50,158 nt of DNA, taken from positions 1-50,158 of the IMG/VR virus record IMGVR_UViG_3300045993_000593; one strand, given 5' to 3'. Shown here piece after piece: positions 40,919-48,714 of this stretch. The position numbers and the translations under genes were made by a program. Source of the DNA: a virus. The notes under the pieces are model-generated. The model did no database searches. It had not been told where the DNA came from and saw only the letters and a program-made list of their open reading frames with translations. Position 1 is the stretch's first letter, and every line of letters starts with the position of its first letter.

Positions 40919-41082
40919 GAATCCTCACTTTCCGATTCGGTTAATTCACAAGCCCGCAAACGCGCAATGGCTTGATCAATGGTTTCGGTTATTTCCTTTG
41001 GCTCCAATGGCATCTCTGGCAATACACCCGTCCTCCATGCGTTGTAAACGATTAGATTTTGCATAATTTGCTGGAGAGTCAT
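40915..41082 (-). CDS. Small phage protein in the replication operon
   Basis: The protein is 55 aa from the ATG at 41082, which overlaps the methyltransferase stop (ATGA). The pattern QNLIVYNAWRTG then TIDQAIARL matches a recurring small phage family of unknown function. Confidence 0.7.
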   Translation of the reverse strand: MTLQQIMQNLIVYNAWRTGVLPEMPLEPKEITETIDQAIARLRACELTESESEDS

Positions 41083-44000
41083 GCCGCCTCCATGTCGGGG
41101 ATGTCGTTCTCGGCATTTTCGGCTTCCATCAGTGCGATCAAATCCGGCATGGCGTGTTCTTGTTCCGCCGCCTTGCAATAGGCCGCGCCATCAAGGAAAT
41201 AGCGCGGAGAGAGTTCCACAGCAATCGCTTTGCGGCCTTTTTTGATGGCACGGTACGGCACTGACATGATGCCGCCAAACGGGTCGTAGACGGTCTCGCC
41301 GGGGTTGGTGAAGCGTTCCACCACCCTATCAATAATGTCAAATTGGAGTGGGCAATTTTTTACTATGCAACCTTCAGCAGTATAACTTTCATCTTCTTCG
41401 ACACGAAGATTCCACGTTTCTATTTCCGATGATTCATCACATGACCTAACCTTTTTCCATGCGCCATCATCCAGTATAAATGGTGACCCCTTGGCTCTTT
41501 CTTTTATTTGAATATCGAAAGAAACAATATATTCCTGTTTAGTGTTTACCGTCCTTTCTTCGATGACGGTTGTTCCGGCTTTTCGACCAAGGTAAACACT
41601 TGCGATTGAACCATAAGCTCTTTGGGCAAGCATTGACAATCCGAGTGCAAGAGTTTTAGATACTGTTGTTGCCATAAATCTTGATCTATTTTCATGATAA
41701 TGACCATCGCCTGATAAATACCCGTCCAGTAAGCTTTTTGCATATTCTGGTGGCAATGTATAGGCATTAGGTGGAATCCGCTTATTTGAAGCACCACGCC
41801 CACAAAGTGATAATGTATCCCTTAATTTAAAATCCTTATCTTTCAAAGTTATCTGAACAGATGATCCTGTATCGTTCAATGAGTTTCCTCCATATACCCC
41901 AAGATTATTAACAAGTTCTGTAATCCTGTGTTTTCCACATGATATTACATAACTATCATTTCTTCCTGATATATGCCCATCAGCAATCCATCTTCCCACA
42001 ACAAACCAATACGCATGATCTTGTACCGATGCATCTTCAATTGGTGGTAGTTTTAAATTAACATAACTTCCTACTGTATTTTTAGATTCTATCCATTCAG
42101 GGTCGCGTTTACATGCATCCGTTTTTGAATGGCTTTCGGCCCAAGGAATATCCCTCACAGTCCTTGTCCATAATTTATGGTCTGGTGTAAGCATTATGCC
42201 CGGAACCCCATGTGCTTTAACCTGAACAACAGGTTGAACACCTGTGCTATGCGATACCAAAACCTTCCTCCACCTGCCTTTGTGAGTCAGCACATAATCA
42301 TTATTGGTAACATTTTCAATGGGAATGTATCCTTGGTTTTTGGTCAACACCAAAGAACCTATTGCAAGGCAAAGATGCATTTCTTGGCCCTTGCGCTCTT
42401 GCAGCATGTTCAAGGTGCGCATCCGTGCCACGTCGGTCCACACGTCGGGGTTCCACGAGGGCGGTTGCAGCAGCATGAAGGTGACGGGGAGCCTCCCGTG
42501 GCCGTCGATGCTCTCGCCGATGCGGACGTGCTGCTCGTAGTCGTAGATGTTTTCAAGGTGGTAATCCCTGAACCATCTGAACATAGTCGTGTGGGGCAAG
42601 GATTGCAGTTCTTCGGGTGTCATCATGCGATTTCCGCTGGAACGCCAAAAATCGTGTGCGTCCACCTGCCATCTGGCGCGGCTGTAGCCGGTGCCTTGCA
42701 ATTCCCTGCCGCCGCGCTTGTGCGGGATGATGCTGCCTTCATTGTCCAGGCAGTCGGGCTTTAGCTTGGTCACCGGCTCGTCGGCATAGGCGTTGCTGGT
42801 ATCTGTCGGGACTTTACGAAACAATAAAAGGTATTCCGGCATTCCAAAGCCGATCTTGGTACCGTCTTTGCACACTTCAGACCATCCTAGCCGGTAGGTT
42901 TGATTGTTTTCCCTGACAACATCGGTGACTATGGTAGCCATTCCCATATAATAAAAGCCGTGTTTTTGGTAGTGTTCGACGCATTTACAGTGAAACGGAT
43001 AGACAGTCTGGAAGCCCAAGCCGGTCAAGCCACCCGGCACAATCCTATCCTTGACGTGAATCGCGGCTAAACGGCCCGGTTTCAACACTCTGAGCAAATT
43101 GGGCGTTAGGAAGTCCATCTGCTCGAAAAAATGCGCGTTGTGGTCGGTGTGGCCGAAGTCGGCAAAGTTCGGGCTGTATTCGTATTGGGTGGAGAACGGC
43201 ACGGAGGTTAAGATCAGGTCCACGCTGTTGTCGGGCATGGCGGCGGTTTCCACCACGCTGTCATGGTTGACGATTTTAAACTTCTCGCCGCTGACTTCCA
43301 CCCGCGCCACGCCCATGGCCCTATGCAAGTGGTCCATCATGGCAGCGTCGGAAAGCCCGTATTCATTGATGATTCGTGTCATGTTTTGCACCGTGATGAT
43401 GTGTTTTTGCCATTTGTCCTCCAGAATCCGGCGTATTTCGCGCTCGGATTCGGTGTAAATCAGGTCAATGCGGACTTTTCCCGTCTGCAAAAACCGATGG
43501 ATTCGATGGATGGCTTGGATGAAGTCGTTGAACTTGAAGCCTATGCCTAAGAAGATGGCCCAACTGCAATGGCGCTGGAAATTGCAGCCGGAACCGGCAA
43601 TGACCGGCTTGGCCGCCAGTTCTTGAATGGCACCGTTGGAGAAGTCGATGATCGACTGTTCGCGCCGGTCTAAGTCTTGCGATCCGTACACGCTGGATAT
43701 GCCGGGGATGGCCTTATCAATGGCCTTGCGTTCCGCCTCCAAGTCATGCCAGATCAGCCTGTGCGCGGATGGGTCAAGGTTGCGAAGTTCCAGCATCTTT
43801 TCGATGCGTTTGGGCAGCGAGTCGCGCTTTTCACGCGCCGATTCCACCACGCCGAGGGCTTGCTCTTTGAACAGCAGCCCTTGGCCGTAGAAATTGTGAC
43901 CGGCGTTTTCATGGTCGTCGGGGATTTCATGCCAATGGATTTCCATTTCCGGCAACTGATAGCCCTCGTCGGGGTGTCCGAGGTCGGAGGGCTTTTGCAC

Positions 44001-44756
44001 GAACAAGCCCCACGAACTGACCCATAGCCAAAACTCATGTTCCTTGTGCTTGTGCAGGGTGAGCTTGTCGGCCTTGGTCGAGTCCCGCTTGAAAAACCGG
44101 GTCTTGCCTTGGCTGACATCGGAAACGCCCAAAAACGCGGCATAGGCCAATAGCTCTATGTAGTCGTTGGGCGAGGGCGTGGCGGTTGCCACGAAGCGGT
44201 ATTGCACCTCGTCGGAGGCTGTCCGCTCGTTCAGGGTTTTTCTATCACCCGCAAACGTTGCCATGAATTCGCGGAAGGTCTTGGTGCCGCCAAACCCCCT
44301 TAAACAAGATGCTTCGTCCAAACTGGCGACGATGAACTGGCGCGGGTCCATCTTCTGGTCGCGGATGGTTTCGTAGTTGGTCAAATAGATGCCGGTGTCC
44401 CCTGCTTCCCCAATCCGCCGGATGAATTTGACCGTCGTGCCAAGCATCGCCGCGTCGCGCATAAACTCTTGACGCACACCGAGTGGCAATACGATCAGCC
44501 CGCGCCCGTGGTTGCCAAGTTCTGCCAATTTTTTCAAGGTCAGCCGCACCACTTCCAACTGCACGACGGTTTTGCCCAGTCCGAAGCTGGAGAAGTTGGC
44601 GCAGCGGCCCTTGCGCACCATCCAGCGGATGGTGTCGCGCTGGTGCGGCTTGCAAATTGCGTTGATTTCGTCGTCGGACACGTCAAAGCCATGTTCGCCT
44701 GCCAGTTTGACCTTGGCCTTGAGGAAGGATTGATAGCGGGTTAGCAAGTCGTTCAT
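41079..44756 (-). CDS. SNF2-type helicase / DNA methyltransferase, interrupted by an intein
   Basis: The start is the ATG at 44756, two bases after the clamp stop, giving 1225 aa; after intein removal (residues 796-1134) it is 886 aa. The SNF2-like front has HQRDTIRWMVRKG, Walker A SSFGLGKTVV, and Walker B VASLDEASCL. The methyltransferase half carries the motif IV region DLILTSVPFSTQYEYSP (about 520-540) and motif I DPFGGIMSVPYRAI after the intein. This is a fused helicase-modification protein of the type seen in phages. It probably moves along phage DNA and methylates it. The intein splits it just before CPLQFDIIDRVV. Confidence 0.85.
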   Translation of the reverse strand: MNDLLTRYQSFLKAKVKLAGEHGFDVSDDEINAICKPHQRDTIRWMVRKGRCANFSSFGLGKTVVQLEVVRLTLKKLAELGNHGRGLIVLPLGVRQEFMRDAAMLGTTVKFIRRIGEAGDTGIYLTNYETIRDQKMDPRQFIVASLDEASCLRGFGGTKTFREFMATFAGDRKTLNERTASDEVQYRFVATATPSPNDYIELLAYAAFLGVSDVSQGKTRFFKRDSTKADKLTLHKHKEHEFWLWVSSWGLFVQKPSDLGHPDEGYQLPEMEIHWHEIPDDHENAGHNFYGQGLLFKEQALGVVESAREKRDSLPKRIEKMLELRNLDPSAHRLIWHDLEAERKAIDKAIPGISSVYGSQDLDRREQSIIDFSNGAIQELAAKPVIAGSGCNFQRHCSWAIFLGIGFKFNDFIQAIHRIHRFLQTGKVRIDLIYTESEREIRRILEDKWQKHIITVQNMTRIINEYGLSDAAMMDHLHRAMGVARVEVSGEKFKIVNHDSVVETAAMPDNSVDLILTSVPFSTQYEYSPNFADFGHTDHNAHFFEQMDFLTPNLLRVLKPGRLAAIHVKDRIVPGGLTGLGFQTVYPFHCKCVEHYQKHGFYYMGMATIVTDVVRENNQTYRLGWSEVCKDGTKIGFGMPEYLLLFRKVPTDTSNAYADEPVTKLKPDCLDNEGSIIPHKRGGRELQGTGYSRARWQVDAHDFWRSSGNRMMTPEELQSLPHTTMFRWFRDYHLENIYDYEQHVRIGESIDGHGRLPVTFMLLQPPSWNPDVWTDVARMRTLNMLQERKGQEMHLCLAIGSLVLTKNQGYIPIENVTNNDYVLTHKGRWRKVLVSHSTGVQPVVQVKAHGVPGIMLTPDHKLWTRTVRDIPWAESHSKTDACKRDPEWIESKNTVGSYVNLKLPPIEDASVQDHAYWFVVGRWIADGHISGRNDSYVISCGKHRITELVNNLGVYGGNSLNDTGSSVQITLKDKDFKLRDTLSLCGRGASNKRIPPNAYTLPPEYAKSLLDGYLSGDGHYHENRSRFMATTVSKTLALGLSMLAQRAYGSIASVYLGRKAGTTVIEERTVNTKQEYIVSFDIQIKERAKGSPFILDDGAWKKVRSCDESSEIETWNLRVEEDESYTAEGCIVKNCPLQFDIIDRVVERFTNPGETVYDPFGGIMSVPYRAIKKGRKAIAVELSPRYFLDGAAYCKAAEQEHAMPDLIALMEAENAENDIPDMEAA
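41355..42371 (-). mobile_element. Intein with LAGLIDADG homing endonuclease
   Basis: The 339-residue insert begins with Cys (block A, CLAIGSLVLTKNQGYIPIEN) and has TPDHKLWT in block B (about 62-69). Two endonuclease motifs follow: FVVGRWIADGH (123-133) and LLDGYLSGDGH (214-224). It ends with ESYTAEGCIVKN, followed by the extein cysteine of CPLQ. The usual penultimate His is Lys here. Its AT content is visibly higher than the flanks. Splicing joins MHL to CPLQFD and rebuilds the methyltransferase strand. Confidence 0.95.
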
Positions 44757-44758
44757 GG

Positions 44759-45868
44759 TCACAGCTTCATCGGCATGACTAAGTATTTCGCCTCCGCGTT
44801 GCCGGGTTGTTCGATCAGGCAAGCATTGAGCGTGGCGGGCAACGACAGGGTGATGGTCTCGGTTTCAACGGCATTAATGGCTTCGAGCAGATAGGACGGG
44901 TTCATGCCGATGGATACGTTGCCGCCTTCCAATTGGCAGTCAACAAACTCTTGCGCGTCTTCGTTGTTCAGCGCCATGGACAGTTTTATGCCGTTCTCGT
45001 CCACTTGCATTTCCAGCCCTGATGCGCGGCTTTCCGACATCACGGAGACGCGGTTTAGCGCGTCTTTCAGATTTGCTGTGTTGACCGTGATTTGATGCGC
45101 CATGTCGCGGGGCATGACCCTGTTGATGTCGGGGAACCGTCCGTCGATCAGCTTGGCGGTAAAGCCAAACCCCGGCGTTTCCAGCCCGAAAACGTTATCC
45201 CCGAATAGCATGGTGACCGGATCGGGTACCTCTTTGAGCAGTTTAACCAGTTCCAAAACGCCCTTGCGTGGCAATATACATTGTCTGTCACTCCCTGGGT
45301 TTTCATCCAAGTAAGTTGTATACAAAGCCAACCGGTGGCCGTCTGAGGAAACACACTTAAAGGCTTTGCCGTTCACGTCCAGCAACATGCCGTTGAGGTA
45401 GTAGCGCACGTCACTGATCGCCATGGCGAATTGGGTCAGGCCCAAGGCGCGTTTTAGCAACTGGCCGTCAATTGTCACGCTGTCCTTCATGGATCCTCCG
45501 TCGAAGGCTGGGTAGCTGTCGGCGGGGAGCGTCCCCAACTGGTAGCGGGACCGCCCGCTTTTGACCAGTGCGCGGGTGTCCTGCCCGCCGCCGTTGAGTT
45601 CCACCGAGACCGGCGCGCCGTCAGGGAGCAGCCGGACGATGTCCAGCAGCTTCTTGGCGGGGAGGGTGACGGACCCGGCCTGTTCGGTGTCCACCGTGGC
45701 AGAGGCGGTCATTTGGATTTCAAGGTCGGTGCCGGTCAGGGTCAGTTTCCCCCCGTCCAATTCCATGAGTACATTGGACAGGACGGGCAGGGTTTGGCGC
45801 TTTTCGATGACCCCGGAAACCCGTTGAAGGGGTGCCAGCAGGGCTTCGCGGGTGGTTGTAAACTTCAT
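44759..45868 (-). CDS. dnaN: DNA polymerase III beta sliding clamp
   Basis: The protein is 369 aa, the full size of bacterial DnaN. Three clamp domains are visible: MKFTTTREALLAPLQRVSGV, the LPVLSNVLME block, RYYLNGMLLDVNGKAFKCVS, and IGMNPSYLLEAINAV with the C-terminal YLVMPMKL. AGGATAG lies 7 bases before the start. It binds polymerase and increases processivity; an uncommon gift of a phage. It is followed 2 bases later by the helicase-methyltransferase. Confidence 0.95.
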   Translation of the reverse strand: MKFTTTREALLAPLQRVSGVIEKRQTLPVLSNVLMELDGGKLTLTGTDLEIQMTASATVDTEQAGSVTLPAKKLLDIVRLLPDGAPVSVELNGGGQDTRALVKSGRSRYQLGTLPADSYPAFDGGSMKDSVTIDGQLLKRALGLTQFAMAISDVRYYLNGMLLDVNGKAFKCVSSDGHRLALYTTYLDENPGSDRQCILPRKGVLELVKLLKEVPDPVTMLFGDNVFGLETPGFGFTAKLIDGRFPDINRVMPRDMAHQITVNTANLKDALNRVSVMSESRASGLEMQVDENGIKLSMALNNEDAQEFVDCQLEGGNVSIGMNPSYLLEAINAVETETITLSLPATLNACLIEQPGNAEAKYLVMPMKL

Positions 45869-45883
45869 ATCTATCCTATTTTG

Positions 45884-46000
45884 TCAGTCAGGCTTGCCGG
45901 TCTCTTCGATGGCTTGCACCAGTTCGGTTAGCATGTCCGAGGTGTCGGCCATGAAAGCGCCGTTGTTTAGATGGGTCAGCAGTTTGTTAAGCGATGCCAT
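45884..46000 (-). CDS. Small protein, 38 aa
   Basis: Frame beginning MASLNKLLTHLNNGA, in the leftward operon. Its start overlaps the gene before by 14 bp. It looks helical and acidic at the end. Supported by position and by an in-frame second ATG at about residue 17; no family recognised. Confidence 0.5.
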   Translation of the reverse strand: MASLNKLLTHLNNGAFMADTSDMLTELVQAIEETGKPD

Positions 46001-46163
46001 GGTTGACCTCCCGTTGGATTTGTTTGAGTGTGCCCGCCTCCCAGCCGTCGTTCCAGTCAAGGTATCCGGCGGTGTCGGGGATGTGTGGGTTGTCGTTTTG
46101 CGGCTGGCCGTTCTGTCCGGCCATGAAGCCGTCGCGCCAGGTTGGGTTTTTCAGTTCGGTCAT
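45987..46163 (-). CDS. Small Rmf/CrpP-like protein
   Basis: The 58-aa protein (MTELKNPTWRDGFMAGQNG) has two GxxA/G helices, DGFMAGQNGQPQND and WNDGWEAGTLKQ, spaced like ribosome modulation factor and CrpP proteins. It is the first gene after the leftward promoter at 46194-46223, so it would be made early. Ribosome or host-factor binding is inferred. Confidence 0.55.
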   Translation of the reverse strand: MTELKNPTWRDGFMAGQNGQPQNDNPHIPDTAGYLDWNDGWEAGTLKQIQREVNHGIA

Positions 46164-46193
46164 GGTGTTTGTCCGGTTGGTTAGGGTGTGATA

Positions 46194-46223
46194 AGATTAG
46201 TACTAACTGTTCTGTTTTGTCAA
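46194..46223 (-). promoter_or_regulatory. Leftward early promoter with operator palindrome
   Basis: On the minus strand a perfect -35 TTGACA (46223-46218) is followed by the self-complementary TTAGTACTAA (46206-46197) in the -10 region. The -10 itself is weak (TAATCT at 18-bp spacing is the best). The same palindrome lies in the CI-Cro intergenic region, so the CI-like or Cro-like protein probably binds both. It would silence the whole leftward operon, including dnaN and both methyltransferases. Confidence 0.6.
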
Positions 46224-46255
46224 GTACAATTGGTACAGATTTTTTTAAAAGGCAC

Positions 46256-46280
46256 AAAAAAACCCGCAAAAGCGGGCTTT
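46256..46280 (-). terminator. Intrinsic terminator of the repressor operon
   Basis: Minus-strand stem GCGGG/CCCGC (46276-46272 and 46267-46263) with a 4-base loop, followed by seven T. It ends transcripts from the CI-like and coiled-coil zinc-ribbon genes before they reach the leftward promoter. Confidence 0.75.
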
Positions 46281-46305
46281 AATCAATCGAAAATGAGGTT
46301 AAATC

Positions 46306-46500
46306 ATGTCAGAGCAGTTGGAAGACGATGTTTATAGTGGCGATTCCAGCCATTTAATGCTTAAAAGAGCCTCCGGTGCTTTCCTCTTTAGTGATGACGT
46401 GGACTTTTATATATCAGGCGAACCATCATCAAGCCCGTTAAGGAAAGCTACATTTCAGGAATTGTTTAGTGATGAAGTGGACGAGTACCCCGGTCACTAG
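46306..46500 (+). CDS. Small acidic protein
   Basis: The 64-aa protein (MSEQLEDDVYSGDSSHLM) is strongly acidic, with two similar stretches, FLFSDDVDFY and ELFSDEVDEY. AGG sits about 9 bases before the ATG. It is the only plus-strand gene between the leftward promoter and the repressor gene, opposite the repressor transcript. No family is recognised; DNA mimicry is a loose possibility for such acidic proteins. Confidence 0.5.
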   Translation: MSEQLEDDVYSGDSSHLMLKRASGAFLFSDDVDFYISGEPSSSPLRKATFQELFSDEVDEYPGH

Positions 46501-46518
46501 CCATTTGGCAGCAAGTCG

Positions 46519-46878
46519 CTATTGCGCCTTGCCTTGCTGGGTGAATGCGCTTTCCTTACCGCATTCCTGGCAAGAAAAAATGCTTTGCTTAATCCCCACA
46601 ACCCCAAAAATGGGGTCAAGATCGCTCCTGGTTCTGGTGAGCTTGGCGCTTCCGCAATGGTCACACACATATCCCAGAGGATTGCTATTATGACTTTCCA
46701 AGAGTTTTTGTTCGATCTGTTTTTCGAGTGCCCGCCTTTGCTGCTCAGACTCCTCCAGCTTCACTTTGAGAATCGCATTCTCCGCTTTCAACGCTTTATT
46801 CTCCGTTTCAATGTCGATAATTTTTTCACGAAGCACCGCCGATAGCGGAATATCCTTCAACAAGTCCAGAATGCCCAT
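46519..46878 (-). CDS. Coiled-coil zinc-ribbon protein
   Basis: The 119-aa protein begins MGILDLLKDIPLSAVLREKI, with a long coiled coil (about 20-65) followed by a zinc ribbon with CDHC and CQEC (about 72-105). This pattern recurs in phage and prophage repressor operons. Function unknown; it may be co-expressed from the lysogenic promoter with the CI-like gene. Confidence 0.7.
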   Translation of the reverse strand: MGILDLLKDIPLSAVLREKIIDIETENKALKAENAILKVKLEESEQQRRALEKQIEQKLLESHNSNPLGYVCDHCGSAKLTRTRSDLDPIFGVVGIKQSIFSCQECGKESAFTQQGKAQ

Positions 46879-46917
46879 TATGTCTCCTGTTGTGTGCCTA
46901 ATGTGTCAGTTAATAGC

Positions 46918-47349
46918 TTAGCCTTCCCCGTTGGCCGCTTTCAATTGATCGGATTCAGGTTGCGCCGTAGCGCACAGCAACGCCCATCGTTCCATAGACC
47001 GGCGATCATCTTCGGTGCATTGTTTGACGTTTTCCAGCAAGGCACGGTCACGCGGTCCAAGGTAAACCGGGGCAGCGTCGTTAATGCCTAGTTCGCCCAC
47101 AATCCTTTTTTGACCCCTGCCGGTCAATAGCCAATCCATTGAGACATTGCCCCAAACTGCCATTTTGATGATCTTGTCAGTGGACGGGAACGATTCCGCT
47201 TCCAGCCATTTGCGGGCACCCCTTTGCCCAACTCCAAAAATACGGCCAAGCTCCACTTGCCTGCCTTTTTGCTTAAAAGGCAGTTGCATTTCGTCGCAAA
47301 CTTGATTGAGCCTTTCAGAAAAGGCTTTTAATTCATCACTTTGTTCCAT
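46918..47349 (-). CDS. CI-like repressor lacking a peptidase domain
   Basis: The protein is 143 aa from the ATG at 47349; an 18-residue longer, leaderless start at 47403 is possible. The HTH segment is QVELGRIFGVGQRGARKWL (about 31-49), followed by WLLTGRG, as in phage CI/Xre proteins. The rest is a helix with no Ser-Lys S24 peptidase motifs. So it should maintain lysogeny but should not self-cleave with RecA. It diverges from the Cro-like gene. Confidence 0.8.
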   Translation of the reverse strand: MEQSDELKAFSERLNQVCDEMQLPFKQKGRQVELGRIFGVGQRGARKWLEAESFPSTDKIIKMAVWGNVSMDWLLTGRGQKRIVGELGINDAAPVYLGPRDRALLENVKQCTEDDRRSMERWALLCATAQPESDQLKAANGEG

Positions 47350-47414
47350 CCAAATAGGATGGCGCAAATTAAATGAACAGTCAGTGGCAAAAATAACTTG
47401 CATAATCAGAATAT

Positions 47415-47456
47415 TTAGTACTAATCTATTGTCGTTTCCATATGACTAATTATAGC
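47415..47456. promoter_or_regulatory. CI-Cro operator and rightward promoter
   Basis: TTAGTACTAA at 47415-47424 equals the leftward operator. Downstream, TTGTCG (47429-47434) and TATAGC (47451-47456) with a 16-bp gap are a plausible rightward promoter. The first credible Cro-like start is downstream at 47532, which fits this promoter, and an earlier ATG at 47442 lies within it. Confidence 0.5.
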
Positions 47457-47531
47457 AATTTAATGAACCAACAGTTCAAACCAAAAAAGGGGCCAAGGGT
47501 CAAAATAAAGCCCCCCCTTGAAAACAATTTA

Positions 47532-47816
47532 ATGAGGCGGGTTTTTAAGATCATTAGTGCCAATGCATTGGCACAACAGCTAGGGTTGTCTCAAAAAGGC
47601 GTTTACAAATGGATGGCAAACGGACTCCCCAGCACCGAACTGACCGGCGACACCACGTGGGCCAAGCAAATCGCCGAGGCGACGGATAACCAAGTCACCG
47701 AGGAGGAATTGCTGGCGTGGTCGTTCCCCAACCGCCCGCCGTGCGCTTGCCAACAGGTAGGGTCGGTGCCTGTGATTGAAGAACGCCGCCAAACCCCCGA
47801 CCGCCGATCAGTCTAA
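47532..47816 (+). CDS. Cro/YdaS-like repressor
   Basis: The protein is 94 aa from the ATG at 47532. The HTH ISANALAQQLGLSQKGVYKWM (about 9-29) and the LPSTELTGDTTWAKQIAEAT segment fit Cro/YdaS-type regulators. It is read rightward toward the dNMP kinase and helicase and is expected to counter the CI-like protein. The shorter start is preferred because the promoter overlaps the longer one. Confidence 0.7.
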   Translation: MRRVFKIISANALAQQLGLSQKGVYKWMANGLPSTELTGDTTWAKQIAEATDNQVTEEELLAWSFPNRPPCACQQVGSVPVIEERRQTPDRRSV

Positions 47817-47827
47817 AAAAAAAGAAC

Positions 47828-48139
47828 ATGAAACCACTCTTCGCATTCGTCCAAAAAACAGGTCTGCCCAAAGGCGTACTCTACCGCGTATCCATTCGGG
47901 GCGGGGCTTATGACCGCACCAAACCCCTCAATGGAGAGCATCCTGAATTCATCAACCGCTATTCCGGTCTACTGATTGAACGCTATCGGATGAATGGCGA
48001 AGAGGTCGCAGTGGACAAGGTTTACAGTGCCAAGAACTTCTGGCGAACCGCAACCCGTCAATATGCCTCCGAGGTGTATTTCGAACGGCATGGCTGGTAT
48101 GCCATCGAAGCGGACGGCTACCGCAGGATGGACCCATGA
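47828..48139 (+). CDS. Small uncharacterised early protein
   Basis: The 103-aa protein (MKPLFAFVQKTGLPKGVLY) is mixed alpha/beta and aromatic, with RMNGEEVAVDKVYSAKNFWR. No family is recognised. It overlaps the kinase start by 4 bp. Confidence 0.65.
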   Translation: MKPLFAFVQKTGLPKGVLYRVSIRGGAYDRTKPLNGEHPEFINRYSGLLIERYRMNGEEVAVDKVYSAKNFWRTATRQYASEVYFERHGWYAIEADGYRRMDP

Positions 48140-48711
48140 AAGACCATAAAACCCGCATCATCGGGCTGGCCGGGCCGCGGCATTCCGGCAAGGGCAGCGT
48201 CTACCGGATTTTGAACGATACGCAGGGGGCCATGGAATACGCCTTTGCCACGCCGATAAAATTGGCGATATGCACGTTTTTAGGCGTGGACATTGCCTGG
48301 CTGGAGGCTAACAAGGACAATGTGGCCAACTTGCACGGCACGGATTGGGACATTCGGAAACTGCATTTGGACATTGGCGATTGTTTGCGGGCGCATGACG
48401 ATTTGGTGTTCGTCAACCGGCTGATGGACAGGGTGTTGCACCGCGTCCAGGAGTCACAGGGCAAAACGCTGGTCATAACCGACGTGCGGCGGCCGCCCGA
48501 GGCGGCGGCGGTGCGGCAGATGGGCGGGGAGATATGGCACATCCGCAGGCATGGCACCGGGGATGGGCCGCATGATTCCCATGAGGTCGAATCTTATTTT
48601 GACGATCTGGTGCAGGTGGCAGACAAGATCATCGTCAATGACCGTGATTTTGCGTCGCTGTACGTGAAAGTCATGGCGGCTTTTGGCACTCCGATAGCGG
48701 AAGCTGCCTAA
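48136..48711 (+). CDS. Deoxynucleoside monophosphate kinase
   Basis: The protein is 191 aa. The P-loop is GLAGPRHSGKGSVYR (about 9-23), and a later LVITDVRRPPEAAAVR segment and an HDSHEVESYFDD motif match phage dNMP kinases (T5 and coliphage type). It phosphorylates dNMPs to feed replication. Coupled to the gene before and 3 bases from the helicase start. Confidence 0.85.
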   Translation: MKDHKTRIIGLAGPRHSGKGSVYRILNDTQGAMEYAFATPIKLAICTFLGVDIAWLEANKDNVANLHGTDWDIRKLHLDIGDCLRAHDDLVFVNRLMDRVLHRVQESQGKTLVITDVRRPPEAAAVRQMGGEIWHIRRHGTGDGPHDSHEVESYFDDLVQVADKIIVNDRDFASLYVKVMAAFGTPIAEAA

Positions 48712-48714
48712 GCC

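Noticed and set aside
46057-46269. 70-aa minus-strand frame over the leftward promoter
   Set aside because: It covers the TTGACA promoter and the terminator, and runs out of phase with the Rmf-like gene.
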